A DNA stretch of 64,000 nt from Martelella mediterranea DSM 17316 (GTDB lineage: Bacteria > Pseudomonadota > Alphaproteobacteria > Rhizobiales > Rhizobiaceae), in assembly GCF_002043005.1 (NCBI RefSeq), contig NZ_CP020330.1:3738001-3802000 (forward strand), read 5' to 3'. The translations under genes were made by a program, and so were the position numbers. Under the pieces are notes generated by a model. It did no database searches, was not told the origin of the DNA, and saw only the letters and a list, made by a program, of their open reading frames with translations. Below are positions 56,385-64,000 of the stretch, piece by piece (the stretch's first letter is position 1; every line of letters starts with the position of its first letter).

Positions 56385-58961
56385 ATGGAGAGGCTGAGCA
56401 ATGTGAGGAATGCCCACAATCACGGCCGGACAACCCGGCTGCTGACGGCACTCACAATACTGTTTTTCGTAACGCTCGCGATCGGCACCTATGCGGGCGG
56501 CGTGTTTGTGCGCGAATCGATAAAGGAGGAACGCCGCCTTCTGGCAGAGGGACGGCTGAGCACATTCGGCAAGGCGCTGCGGAGCATCTTCGAGGTTTCG
56601 ATCGAGGGCGGCAAGACGCTGACGACGGCGCTGGGCAGCGGCAACGACATATCCCATTTCGAGAGCGCGACGAAATCCTATCTGGCAACCGCGCCCTGGA
56701 CCCAGGCGGTCATCCTGCAGCAGCCGGACCAGTCCCCGCTTGTGCTTCCGCAATCCGCCAGGGAGGCCGTGCTCGCGCTGCCGCTGCCGCCGAAGGAGAA
56801 TACGACCCAGCAGTTTTTCGGCCCCTACACGCTGCCGGATGGTCAGAAGGGGCTCATCTATCGAATCAATGCAGGTGACGATGTCATCGAACTCGTGATC
56901 GGCTTCAGGTCCGTTCTCGAAGCGGTGGGCCTCTTGGAACTTGCCCAGTCGACGCAGTTTTCCGTTGAGATCGATGGCGCAGGCAAGGCTCAGGCGATTG
57001 CCGGCAACGCCAATCTCAACCCGGAAGATACCGTCAACTTCTCCACCCAGATCGGCAATGCCAAATGGACGATCCGCGTCCTGCCCGATCCGCTGGACCA
57101 GGGACCCCACAACTGGAGCCGGATATTCCTGCTGTTTGCCGGCATTGTCGTGCTGGCATTCCTCACCCCGCTGATCGCCCTGATCATCCTTCTCAGGGCG
57201 CGATTGCGCGACAACCGCCATATCGACGAAAGCATGGCGGCGATCGACAACCTGTCGCGCCAGCTCTATGTCGCGCTCAACGCCTCGAATATCGGGTTGT
57301 GGGAGCATGACCTCGATTCGGGAGAACAGATCTGGGACGACCAGATCCTGAAACTCTACGGGATCGAGGGTCAGGGGCGTCTCCACACATTCGAGGAATG
57401 GCGCAGCTTTCTGCATCCCGATGACCGCGCGCGGATGAAACGGTTCAGGTGGCGGGAAACCGGAGACACGAGCTTCCGGCGGGAATATCGTATCGTCACG
57501 CCCGACGGCACAGAGAAGACCATCCGCTCCGCCGGCAATTCATTCCGCGATGCGGCCGGACGACGAAAATATGTCGGCGTGAACTGGGATGTCTCCGCCG
57601 ACAAGGCGCAGCAGAAGGCGCTGACCGAGGCCAAGGCGCGCGCGGAAGCGCAGAACGCCGAACTGGAAAACGCCCGGCTGCAGATGGAAAAATTCGCGCT
57701 CGAGGATCCGCTCACCGGCGTCGCGAACCGGCGGCATTTCGAGAAGAAGCTCGAAGCCGCGCAAACCGGCGGAACGCTGCGCAAGGGCACCAAGCTCGTG
57801 CTCATCGACCTCGACGGCTTCAAGACGCTCAACGACACGATGGGCCATGTCTTCGGCGACGACGTGCTGCGTCTCGCGGCGAAAGTCTTCAGTGAAAAGC
57901 TCGGCCCCGAGGATTTTCTGGCGCGCACCGGCGGCGACGAGTTCGTTGTTCTGATGCCGCCGCAAAGCAATGTTGACGCCTTTACCGACCAACTCGCCAG
58001 AGCCTTCTCACGGCCGGTCGAGATCGACGGAAACGCCTGCCGGGTGGGCATCAGCATCGGTATCGCCGTTGCCGACGCCGAGCCGATTTCCGCCAGCGAA
58101 CTTCTGGTGAAGGCCGACCTCGCGCTCTATGACGCCAAGAACCGCGGACGGGGCCGCACCGTCCACTTTACCCAGGACCTGATGGCGCAGACCTTCGAAA
58201 TGAAGCGCCTTGCGGACGATCTCCAGGAGGGGCTGGAACGCGGCGAGATCACCGCCTTCTACCAGCCGATCCTCGACAGCAGAACGTCGGACGTCATCGG
58301 CGTCGAGGCGCTGGCGCGCTGGCGGCATCCGCAGCGGGGCATGATGGAGCCCAGGGCCTTCATCGATGTCGCCGAAAAACACAGCCTGCTGCACAGGATC
58401 GACGAGATCGTGTTCGAAAAGACGCTCGGCGTGCTGCGCCGCTGCGAGGCCGAGGATATTGCTGCGCCGACGCTTTCCGTCAATGTTTCCGCGCCGCGCC
58501 TGCAGGAGCCATCCCTTTTGCGACAACTCAGGGACGCCGAACTGCCGCCGGGCAAGCTTCATTTCGAACTGCTGGAATCGATCCCGTTCGATGACAGCGA
58601 CAACGCGCTGCTGAAGATCGTCAATGCGGTCCGCGACATCGGCATCGGCATCGATCTTGACGATTTCGGCTCAGGCTATGCATCGCTGGTGGGGCTGACC
58701 CAGGTTCGGCCGGACCGGCTGAAGATCGCCGGGCAGTTGATCGAGCCGATCATACGCTCGCCGGAAAGCCTCTTGATCGTCGAGACGATCGCCAAGATCG
58801 CGGAATCCTTTGAAATCCAGGTGATCTGCGAGGGTGTCCTGTCCGCCGAGCACCGGGACAAGCTTGATGCGATCGGCTGTCATTTCCAGCAGGGCTATTT
58901 CTTCGCTCGACCAATGGACGAGGACCAGATCGTTCGCTATCTCGCCCAGCGCCTGCAATAG
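56385..58961 (+). CDS. Membrane PAS-GGDEF-EAL c-di-GMP enzyme
   Basis: The 858-residue protein has a hydrophobic helix near residue 20-40, a periplasmic sensor region of about 210 residues, and a second helix near 250 (LLFAGIVVLAFLTPLIALIILL). A PAS domain with GLWEHDLDSGEQIWDDQILKLYGI follows, then GGDEF (LIDLDGFKTLNDTMGH, GGDEF) and EAL. All catalytic EAL residues are visible: EALAR, SVNVS, FELLES, DDFGSG, the Lys in DRLKIAG, EGV and QQGYFF, so both activities may remain. No RxxD inhibitory site precedes GGDEF. Confidence 0.93.
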   Translation: MERLSNVRNAHNHGRTTRLLTALTILFFVTLAIGTYAGGVFVRESIKEERRLLAEGRLSTFGKALRSIFEVSIEGGKTLTTALGSGNDISHFESATKSYLATAPWTQAVILQQPDQSPLVLPQSAREAVLALPLPPKENTTQQFFGPYTLPDGQKGLIYRINAGDDVIELVIGFRSVLEAVGLLELAQSTQFSVEIDGAGKAQAIAGNANLNPEDTVNFSTQIGNAKWTIRVLPDPLDQGPHNWSRIFLLFAGIVVLAFLTPLIALIILLRARLRDNRHIDESMAAIDNLSRQLYVALNASNIGLWEHDLDSGEQIWDDQILKLYGIEGQGRLHTFEEWRSFLHPDDRARMKRFRWRETGDTSFRREYRIVTPDGTEKTIRSAGNSFRDAAGRRKYVGVNWDVSADKAQQKALTEAKARAEAQNAELENARLQMEKFALEDPLTGVANRRHFEKKLEAAQTGGTLRKGTKLVLIDLDGFKTLNDTMGHVFGDDVLRLAAKVFSEKLGPEDFLARTGGDEFVVLMPPQSNVDAFTDQLARAFSRPVEIDGNACRVGISIGIAVADAEPISASELLVKADLALYDAKNRGRGRTVHFTQDLMAQTFEMKRLADDLQEGLERGEITAFYQPILDSRTSDVIGVEALARWRHPQRGMMEPRAFIDVAEKHSLLHRIDEIVFEKTLGVLRRCEAEDIAAPTLSVNVSAPRLQEPSLLRQLRDAELPPGKLHFELLESIPFDDSDNALLKIVNAVRDIGIGIDLDDFGSGYASLVGLTQVRPDRLKIAGQLIEPIIRSPESLLIVETIAKIAESFEIQVICEGVLSAEHRDKLDAIGCHFQQGYFFARPMDEDQIVRYLAQRLQ

Positions 58962-59010
58962 AGCCTTTCCGCATTTCACGGAAACGCGGAAAGGCTCTAT
59001 TTCTTTGTTT
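58960..59010 (+). terminator. Terminator of the GGDEF-EAL gene
   Basis: A 13-bp perfect stem (AGAGCCTTTCCGC at 58960-58972, complement at 58986-58998) is followed by ATTTCTTTGTTTTT. It begins one base before the end of the stop codon. Confidence 0.82.
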
Positions 59011-59014
59011 TTAC

Positions 59015-59058
59015 GCAATTCCGGACGGTGAACCGGTGTCCACTTCACCTGGAATTGC
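59015..59058. repeat. Short palindromic intergenic repeat (GCAATTCC type)
   Basis: GCAATTCC (59015-59022) and GGAATTGC (59051-59058) bracket an inner GGTGAA/TTCACC pair. This double-stem form resembles a short intergenic repeat that I recall from Rhizobiaceae genomes. It is the only copy I found in this window, so the repeat status rests on memory. Confidence 0.5.
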
Positions 59059-59179
59059 TATAGCGGCGTGCCCTTGCCCACGGCGGAAGCTCCCGATCCC
59101 TTTTTCTCGCCAGGTATGCGTCTTGCGCATGGCTTCCATGTCAATATGTCACTCCCCAACCGCGTCGGCGCGCGCTATA

Positions 59180-59373
59180 TAGATATCAACAGCGTGATCG
59201 AGAGACCAAACGGTCGAAACGGTCCCTGGCCCGGAAACGGGTTACATATTCGAAGCAGCGTGCTCCTCCTCCCATACGCGCTTCGATGGGTTGACGACAC
59301 TCCTCCTCCCAGTCGTCAGCCAACGCAAATGACGCTCACCGGATCCTCCTCCCCCGGTGGGCGTTATTTTTTT
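59180..59373 (+). ncRNA. Triple anti-Shine-Dalgarno small RNA (Cuckoo/alpha-r14-like)
   Basis: Three successive hairpins each expose CCTCCTCCC in the loop. The first is at 59251-59285 (stem CGAAGC with GCTTCG), the second at 59289-59321 (stem GGTTGACGAC with GTCGTCA-GCC) and the third at 59331-59373 (stem GCTCACCGG with CCGGTGGGC, then seven T residues), which doubles as terminator. Repeated CCUCCUCCC loops define the Cuckoo RNAs of Rhodobacterales and the alpha-r14 RNAs of rhizobia. The 5' end near 59180 is set only by a CTATAT at 59175-59180. The DUF1127 gene follows, a known companion of Cuckoo RNAs. Confidence 0.78.
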
Positions 59374-59656
59374 GCCTAGCTCTCCCGTCTTTTATCGAAT
59401 CCGTCCTGCAGCTTGGCATTCAGGCTCCTCGACGCGCGTTCATTCTTTGGGCGATCGGAAGTGGTCGTCCACCGCACGTCATCCGCCTCAAAAATAGCCA
59501 CACCAACCTGAGTGCACTCGCGATGTGCAACATCACGCACAAATGCATGGCAGTTGCATAAAACTTGCACAACTTTTCCTTCCAAAAACGGGTATATGGA
59601 CCTCACATAAGAAATCCGGAGCAAGAAGCTCCTTCGCGTATCACGAGGAAACACCC

Positions 59657-59800
59657 ATGAACCCCTTCGACCTGACCATGAAATGGTTCTCCTACCGCCG
59701 CACCCGCGCCCAGTTGCGCAACCTTTCGGCTGAAGAACTCAAGGATATCGGCCTTCTCCCGTCCGATATCGACCGCGTTTCGGCGCGCGCCTTTCGCTAA
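59657..59800 (+). CDS. DUF1127 small Arg-rich protein
   Basis: The 47-residue protein ends in the DUF1127 core RTRAQLRNLSAEELKDIGLLPSDIDRVSARAF. Such proteins bind RNA and influence RNA turnover and phosphate or carbon physiology in alphaproteobacteria. GAGG lies eight bases before the ATG at 59657. It is separated from the upstream sRNA by a terminator, and from the aminotransferase by another at 59826. The leader from 59541 is AT-rich and probably holds its promoter. Confidence 0.92.
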   Translation: MNPFDLTMKWFSYRRTRAQLRNLSAEELKDIGLLPSDIDRVSARAFR

Positions 59801-59825
59801 GCGACAGGCATAACTGACCTGACCA

Positions 59826-59852
59826 GCGGCGCCTTCGGGCGCCGTTTGCATT
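59826..59852 (+). terminator. Terminator of the DUF1127 gene
   Basis: CGGCGCC at 59827-59833 pairs with GGCGCCG at 59838-59844 across a TTCG tetraloop and is followed by TTTGCATTT. Confidence 0.7.
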
Positions 59853-59929
59853 TACGGCAGGCGGCGGGAATGCTTGCCATTGGCGGGCGAGTGATTATGT
59901 TTGGCCGGATTTCAAACCGGAACGCCCTT

Positions 59930-61042
59930 ATGACCGACTTCCCGCGCTTTACCGCCCTTGCCCGGAACCTGCCCGCGACCGTGCCCTTTGTGGGACCCGA
60001 AGCGCTGGAGCGCACCCGGAACTACCCGATCAACGCCCGGCTCGGCGCCAATGAAAGCGGATTCGGCCCGGCCTCCACGGTGTTGGCGGCGATTCGCGAG
60101 GCGGCGGGCGAGATCTGGAAATATTCCGACCCCGAACATCTGTCGCTGCGCCAGGCGCTGGCCGCCCATCTCGGCTGCGGCAGCGAAAACATCGTGATCG
60201 GCGAAGGCGTCGACGGGCTGCTGGGCATGGCCGTGAGGCTGACGGTCGAGCCCGGCACAACCGTGGTCACCTCGCTCGGCGGTTACCCGACCTTCAACTA
60301 CCATGTCGACGGCTATGGCGGGCGGCGCATCAACGTGCCCTATGCCGGCGACCGCGAGGACCTCGACGGTCTTCTCGAGGCGGTGAAGGCGGAAGACGCC
60401 ACCATGGTCTATTTCGCCAATCCCGATAATCCCATGGGCAGTTTCTGGCACGCGGACGATGTCATCCGCTTCGCCGACGCGCTGCCGGAAACCTGCATGC
60501 TGGTTCTGGACGAGGCCTATTGCGAATGCGGGCCCGCCGAGGCCTTTCCCGATATGTCCCGCTTCATCGACCGACCGAATATTCTGCGCTTCCGCACTTT
60601 CTCCAAGGCTTACGGGCTGGCGGGCGCGCGCGTCGGCTATGCGATCGGCGCGCCGCAGACGATCCGCGCCTTCGACAAGATCCGCAATCATTTCGGCATG
60701 CCGCGCCTCAGCCTCGTGGCGGCCGAGGCCGCGCTTGCCGATCAGGCTTATCTGCAGGCCGTTGTCGGCCGCATCATCGCCTCGCGCGAGGAGATCGCCG
60801 GCATTGCGCGTGACAACGGGCTGACGCCCCTGCCCTCGGCCACCAACTTCGTGGCGATCGATTGCGGCCGGGACGGCGCCTATGCGCGCTCCATTGTCGA
60901 TGCGCTGGGCGCGCGCGGCGTGTTCATCCGCATGCCCGGCGTCGCCCCGCTCAACCGCTGCATCCGCATTTCCACCGGCCCGCACCGCGACATGCAGCTT
61001 CTGGCCGAAGAACTGCCGATCGTGCTGGAAGCGCTCGGCTGA
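59930..61042 (+). CDS. Class I/II aminotransferase (HisC-like)
   Basis: The 370-residue PLP enzyme has LGANESGFGPA, an ENIVIGEGVDGLLGMAVRL region, VYFANPDNPMGSF, VLDEAYCEC and the Schiff-base lysine in FRTFSKAYGLAGARVGYAIG. The pattern resembles HisC-type aminotransferases, but histidine genes are absent here. Rhizobial genomes often have such a HisC paralogue for aromatic amino acids. The start is the ATG at 59930. Confidence 0.87.
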   Translation: MTDFPRFTALARNLPATVPFVGPEALERTRNYPINARLGANESGFGPASTVLAAIREAAGEIWKYSDPEHLSLRQALAAHLGCGSENIVIGEGVDGLLGMAVRLTVEPGTTVVTSLGGYPTFNYHVDGYGGRRINVPYAGDREDLDGLLEAVKAEDATMVYFANPDNPMGSFWHADDVIRFADALPETCMLVLDEAYCECGPAEAFPDMSRFIDRPNILRFRTFSKAYGLAGARVGYAIGAPQTIRAFDKIRNHFGMPRLSLVAAEAALADQAYLQAVVGRIIASREEIAGIARDNGLTPLPSATNFVAIDCGRDGAYARSIVDALGARGVFIRMPGVAPLNRCIRISTGPHRDMQLLAEELPIVLEALG

Positions 61043-61071
61043 AGCCGGGCGCCCCGGCCTGCTCCGCAGGC

Positions 61072-61770
61072 CTATCGCGCCTTCTGGCCGAACAGCACGG
61101 ATTGCGCGTCCTTGTCGGTGGCGAGGTTCATCTTTTCTCGCTCGGACTGACCGACGGCAATGCCTGCCTGAACGGCCGGACGGGCCATGACGGCCTCATA
61201 CCAGCGCTTGAGATTCGGAAAATCGTTGAGGTCCTGGCCCTGCCCCTCATGGGACCGCACCCAGCCGATCGAGGCCATGTCGGCAATCGAATAGTCGCCG
61301 CCGAGATACTCGACCTCGGAAAGCCGCCTGTTCATCACGCCATAGAGGCGGTTGACCTCGTTGGTGTAGCGGTTGATGCCGTATTCGATCTTTTCCGGCG
61401 CGTATCTGCGGAAATGATGGGCCTGCCCCGCCATAGGCCCGAGGCCGCCGACCTGCCAGAACAGCCATTCCTCGACCGCAACGCGTTCGCGCTCGGTCTC
61501 GGGATAGAATCTTTTGAACTTGCGGCCGAGATATTGCAGGATCGCGCCCGACTCGAACACCGAGAGCGGCCCGCCGCCGGGCCCGTCCGGATCGACGATC
61601 GCCGGCATCCGGTTGTTGGGCGATATCTCCAGGAATTCAGGCTTGAACTGGTCGCCCTTGCCGATGTTCACATAATTCACGTTATAGGGAACGCCGGCTT
61701 CCTCGAGATAGATGGTGATCTTGTAGCCGTTGGGCGTGGGCCAGTAATAAAGTTCAATCGGCGTGGTCAT
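61072..61770 (-). CDS. Glutathione S-transferase (YfcG/YghU-like)
   Basis: The 232-residue protein has the GST N-domain ELYYWPTPNGYKITIYLEEAGVPYNV with Asn after the TPNGYK motif, the cis-Pro in NNRMPAIVDPDG, and ESGAILQYLGRKF. The nu-class YfcG/YghU proteins share the TPNGxK sequence and act as disulfide-bond reductases with two glutathiones. The Met at 61770 is preceded by GAAGAGG and a second in-frame ATG at 61779. Confidence 0.9.
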   Translation of the reverse strand: MTTPIELYYWPTPNGYKITIYLEEAGVPYNVNYVNIGKGDQFKPEFLEISPNNRMPAIVDPDGPGGGPLSVFESGAILQYLGRKFKRFYPETERERVAVEEWLFWQVGGLGPMAGQAHHFRRYAPEKIEYGINRYTNEVNRLYGVMNRRLSEVEYLGGDYSIADMASIGWVRSHEGQGQDLNDFPNLKRWYEAVMARPAVQAGIAVGQSEREKMNLATDKDAQSVLFGQKAR

Positions 61771-61896
61771 GAAATTCATCCTCTTCGTGTCGTAAAACAC
61801 CGTCCCAGACGATATAGATCGATATCGAGCCGATAAAAGGCCGGCGGGGTTGCAGCGAGTGAGCGCCGGTCGGCGGAGAAATGCAAGGGTGACACA

Positions 61897-63390
61897 ATGC
61901 GCGATTACGAACCTCTGGCAGCAAGGATCATCAGCCCGGACCGTCAGGAACCGCAGAGCTTTACCGATGCGCGCGAGGCGGTTAAGGCGCTGCAGGCGCT
62001 CTATAAACGCAACACCCGCTTTCTCATCGACGCCTTCGTGGCGCTTGCCGGCGGCGCGCCGATCGAGGGGCGGCATCGCGCTTTCTATCCGCAGATCAGC
62101 ATCGAGACCGGCAGCTACGGCCTGACCGATTCGCGCCTCTCCTTCGGCCATGTGGCGACACCCGGGCAATATGCAACCGCGATCAGTCATCCGGACCTGT
62201 TCGAAGACTATCTCATCGCCCAGCTTTCTCTGCTGATCAAGAATCACGGGGTTCCGGTGACCGTTGGCGAATCGGAAACGCCGATCCCGCTCCATTTCGC
62301 CTTCGGCGAGAATACCCATGTCGAGGCCGACCTCGCGGCGCTCGCCGATGTTCCGCTGCGCGACATTTTCGATACGCCGGACCTCAACACCACCGACGAC
62401 CTGATCGCCAATGGCGACTACGAGCCTGAGCCCGGCAAGCCGCAGCCGCTGGCGCCGTTCACGGCGCAACGCGTCGATTATTCGCTGGCCCGGCTCAGCC
62501 ATTACACGGCGACCAGCTCGGCGCATTTCCAGAATTTCGTGCTGTTCACCAATTATCAGTTCTATGTCGATGAGTTCTGCGCCTTTGCGCGCGAGACCAT
62601 GGCCAAGGGCGGCGAGGGCTATACCGCCTTCGTCGAGCCCGGCAACGTCATCACCCGGCCGGGCGAGGTCGAACCGGAGGAAGGGCGCAGTGGGCGCATG
62701 CCGCAAATGCCCGCCTATCACCTGAAGCGCGGCGACAATTGCGGGATATCGATGGTCAATATCGGCGTCGGCCCCTCCAACGCCAAGACGATCACCGACC
62801 ATATCGCGGTGCTGCGCCCTCATGCCTGGCTGATGCTCGGCCATTGCGCGGGGCTGCGCAACAGCCAGAAACTGGGCGACTACGTGCTGGCCCATGCCTA
62901 TGTCCGCGAGGACCACGTGCTCGATGATGACCTGCCGGTCTGGGTGCCGATCCCGGCGCTAGCGGAAGTGCAACTTGCGCTGGAAGAGGCGGTCGCCGAG
63001 GTGACGGGGCTTGAGGGTTATGAGCTGAAGCGGGTGATGCGCACCGGCACCGTGGCGACCATCGACAACCGCAACTGGGAACTTTCCCATCAGAGCGGGC
63101 CGGTCAAGCGGCTGTCGCAGTCGCGCGCGATCGCGCTCGACATGGAATCGGCGACGATCGCCGCCAACGGCTTCCGCTTCCGGGTGCCCTACGGAACGCT
63201 GCTCTGCGTCTCCGACCGGCCGCTGCACGGCGAACTGAAGCTTCCCGGCATGGCGACGGCGTTTTACACGACGCAGGTCCGCCAGCACCTCCATATCGGT
63301 ATCAAGGCGGTGCAGAAGCTCGCGGCGATGCCGCCGGAAAGACTGCATTCGCGCAAGCTCAGAAGCTTCTACGAGACGGCTTTCCAGTGA
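61897..63390 (+). CDS. amn: AMP nucleosidase
   Basis: The 497-residue enzyme cleaves AMP to adenine and ribose-5-phosphate. The N-terminal Amn domain covers ARIISPDRQEPQSFTDAREAV to TAQRVDYSLARLSHYTATSSAHFQNFVLFTNYQFYVDEF. The phosphorylase-fold domain has CGISMVNIGVGPSNAKTITDHIAVLRPHAWLMLGHCAGLR and ALDMESATIAANGFRF. The length matches the family. It regulates the adenylate pool. It is convergent with the lipid kinase. Confidence 0.96.
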   Translation: MRDYEPLAARIISPDRQEPQSFTDAREAVKALQALYKRNTRFLIDAFVALAGGAPIEGRHRAFYPQISIETGSYGLTDSRLSFGHVATPGQYATAISHPDLFEDYLIAQLSLLIKNHGVPVTVGESETPIPLHFAFGENTHVEADLAALADVPLRDIFDTPDLNTTDDLIANGDYEPEPGKPQPLAPFTAQRVDYSLARLSHYTATSSAHFQNFVLFTNYQFYVDEFCAFARETMAKGGEGYTAFVEPGNVITRPGEVEPEEGRSGRMPQMPAYHLKRGDNCGISMVNIGVGPSNAKTITDHIAVLRPHAWLMLGHCAGLRNSQKLGDYVLAHAYVREDHVLDDDLPVWVPIPALAEVQLALEEAVAEVTGLEGYELKRVMRTGTVATIDNRNWELSHQSGPVKRLSQSRAIALDMESATIAANGFRFRVPYGTLLCVSDRPLHGELKLPGMATAFYTTQVRQHLHIGIKAVQKLAAMPPERLHSRKLRSFYETAFQ

Positions 63391-64000
63391 TCAGACGAGG
63401 TTGCTGCCGTCCGGCACGATGACATGCAGGGCGCGGGGATGCTGCTCGATCACGGCGTGAATGATCGGCTCGATCAGGTCGCCATCCAGCGATTGATCCA
63501 TGTCCGTGGCGCTGAAATCCAGGGTGATCCGGTCAACCTCGAACAGCGTGACGTTCTCGCTGTCCTCGAGATGCCCGGTCAGATAATCCATCGCGAAGCC
63601 CACCACATTGTCGAAATCGCTCGCCTTGACCAGATAGACGCCAAGCTTGCCGCCCTGCGGACGATCGGAGAACGGAACGGCGTTGTGGTGAATACGGTTG
63701 TTGGAAATGCCGAGCAGCGCAAAACTGCCCTCGCCATCGCCGCGGTCGGTTTGATACTTCACGCGGATGTCGGGCACCTGTCTCAGCGTATCGAACCAGG
63801 CGCGCGTGCTGGCTGAAATCTTGCCGAGACGCGAATCATAGTCGAGTTTTTCCCGGTTCTTGATCATGGTGGCATGCATGCCGACCGAAAATTGGTGGAT
63901 GAACGGGCGGTCGTTGATCGTCGGCATGTCAACGCGGGCGGGCTTGCCATTGGCAAGCTCCTGAAGCGCCTCCTCGATATCGAGCGAGATGCCGAGGCTG
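63391..64000 (-). CDS. Lipid kinase / diacylglycerol kinase catalytic family protein, N-terminus beyond the window
   Basis: The C-terminal 203 residues are inside the window, ending at the stop at 63391-63393. The visible sequence has LGISLDIEEALQELANGKPARVDMPTIND (the nucleotide-domain end), FSVGMHATMIKN, KYQTDRGDGEGSFALLGISNN and the C-terminal IITVDFSATDMDQSLDGDLIEP-like region. This fits the YegS/DagK lipid kinase family. The glycine-rich N-terminal part is cut off at 64000. It is convergent with amn. Confidence 0.8.
   Translation of the reverse strand, partial: SLGISLDIEEALQELANGKPARVDMPTINDRPFIHQFSVGMHATMIKNREKLDYDSRLGKISASTRAWFDTLRQVPDIRVKYQTDRGDGEGSFALLGISNNRIHHNAVPFSDRPQGGKLGVYLVKASDFDNVVGFAMDYLTGHLEDSENVTLFEVDRITLDFSATDMDQSLDGDLIEPIIHAVIEQHPRALHVIVPDGSNLV

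Noticed and set aside
59251..59360. CRISPR-like direct repeats
   Set aside because: The repeated CCTCCTCCC units are only nine bases, lie in hairpin loops and have no regular spacers or cas genes. They fit an sRNA instead.

Overview
The window looks like chromosomal DNA of a high-GC alphaproteobacterium of the order Hyphomicrobiales (Rhizobiales), probably in or near Rhizobiaceae (a Martelella- or Hoeflea-like genus is a guess). The signs are a complete aapJQMP general amino-acid ABC operon, many rhizobial families of unknown function (DUF1127, DUF1192, DUF1244, DUF1465/RcdA, DUF1489, DUF2312/GapR, DUF3126, DUF1036), and an order of N-formylglutamate amidohydrolase, DUF1036 and pyruvate kinase that I associate with this group. 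I saw no rRNA, tRNA, CRISPR array, prophage or conjugation genes. Genes are densely packed on both strands and mostly housekeeping; the main accessory item is one insertion sequence.

Layout. 0.1-9 kb: a Tat-exported patatin, a membrane alpha/beta hydrolase, an L,D-transpeptidase, an HxlR regulator divergent from an NAD(P)H:FMN reductase, a CitE-like protein lacking expected residues, flavin reductase and nitroreductase, and an exported protein. 8.5-17 kb: two tandem GT25 glycosyltransferases (surface glycan), thrS, an outer-membrane beta-barrel, an Lrp regulator, a uracil-DNA glycosylase, a membrane histidine kinase with a GNAT enzyme, and dgkA. 17-27 kb: divergent cobT/cobS, an aspartyl protease, a TauE exporter, cysE, a hydrolase, an NDUFS6-type zinc protein, a flavin monooxygenase, an SH3 protein and metC. 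27-31 kb: aapJQMP with a structured leader and a 13-bp hairpin after aapJ. 31-43 kb: MFS transporter, rcdA behind a perfect CtrA box, rpmE, MsbA-like ABC exporter, EamA exporter, CsbD, a MotA/ExbB-like plus OmpA-like pair, suhB, a diguanylate cyclase and a Sel1-repeat protein. 43-52 kb: thiE-like, TauE, gapR, DUF1244, N-formylglutamate amidohydrolase, DUF1036, pyk, an IS110-family element, DUF1489 and sdaA. 52-64 kb: DUF599, a DUF1624 acyltransferase, a MerR regulator, mgtE, a PAS-GGDEF-EAL protein, a triple-hairpin anti-Shine-Dalgarno sRNA next to a DUF1127 gene, an aminotransferase, a GST, amn and a truncated lipid kinase.

The strongest result is the IS110-family element at 48576-49711. It sits inside a palindromic intergenic repeat whose intact relative lies at 3686-3860. 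Joining the flanks restores the repeat and leaves a CT core dinucleotide (on the transposase strand) at both ends. The 180-bp non-coding segment upstream of the transposase can be read as a bridge RNA. A first loop carries guides matching both sides of the actual insertion site, and a second loop carries a 9-nt exact copy of the element's own end. The second result is an sRNA locus at about 59180-59373 made of three successive hairpins, each exposing a CCTCCTCCC loop, beside a DUF1127 gene; this resembles the Cuckoo/alpha-r14 RNAs. The third is a TTAA-N7-TTAA site in front of rcdA, which suggests a feedback loop on the cell-cycle regulator CtrA.
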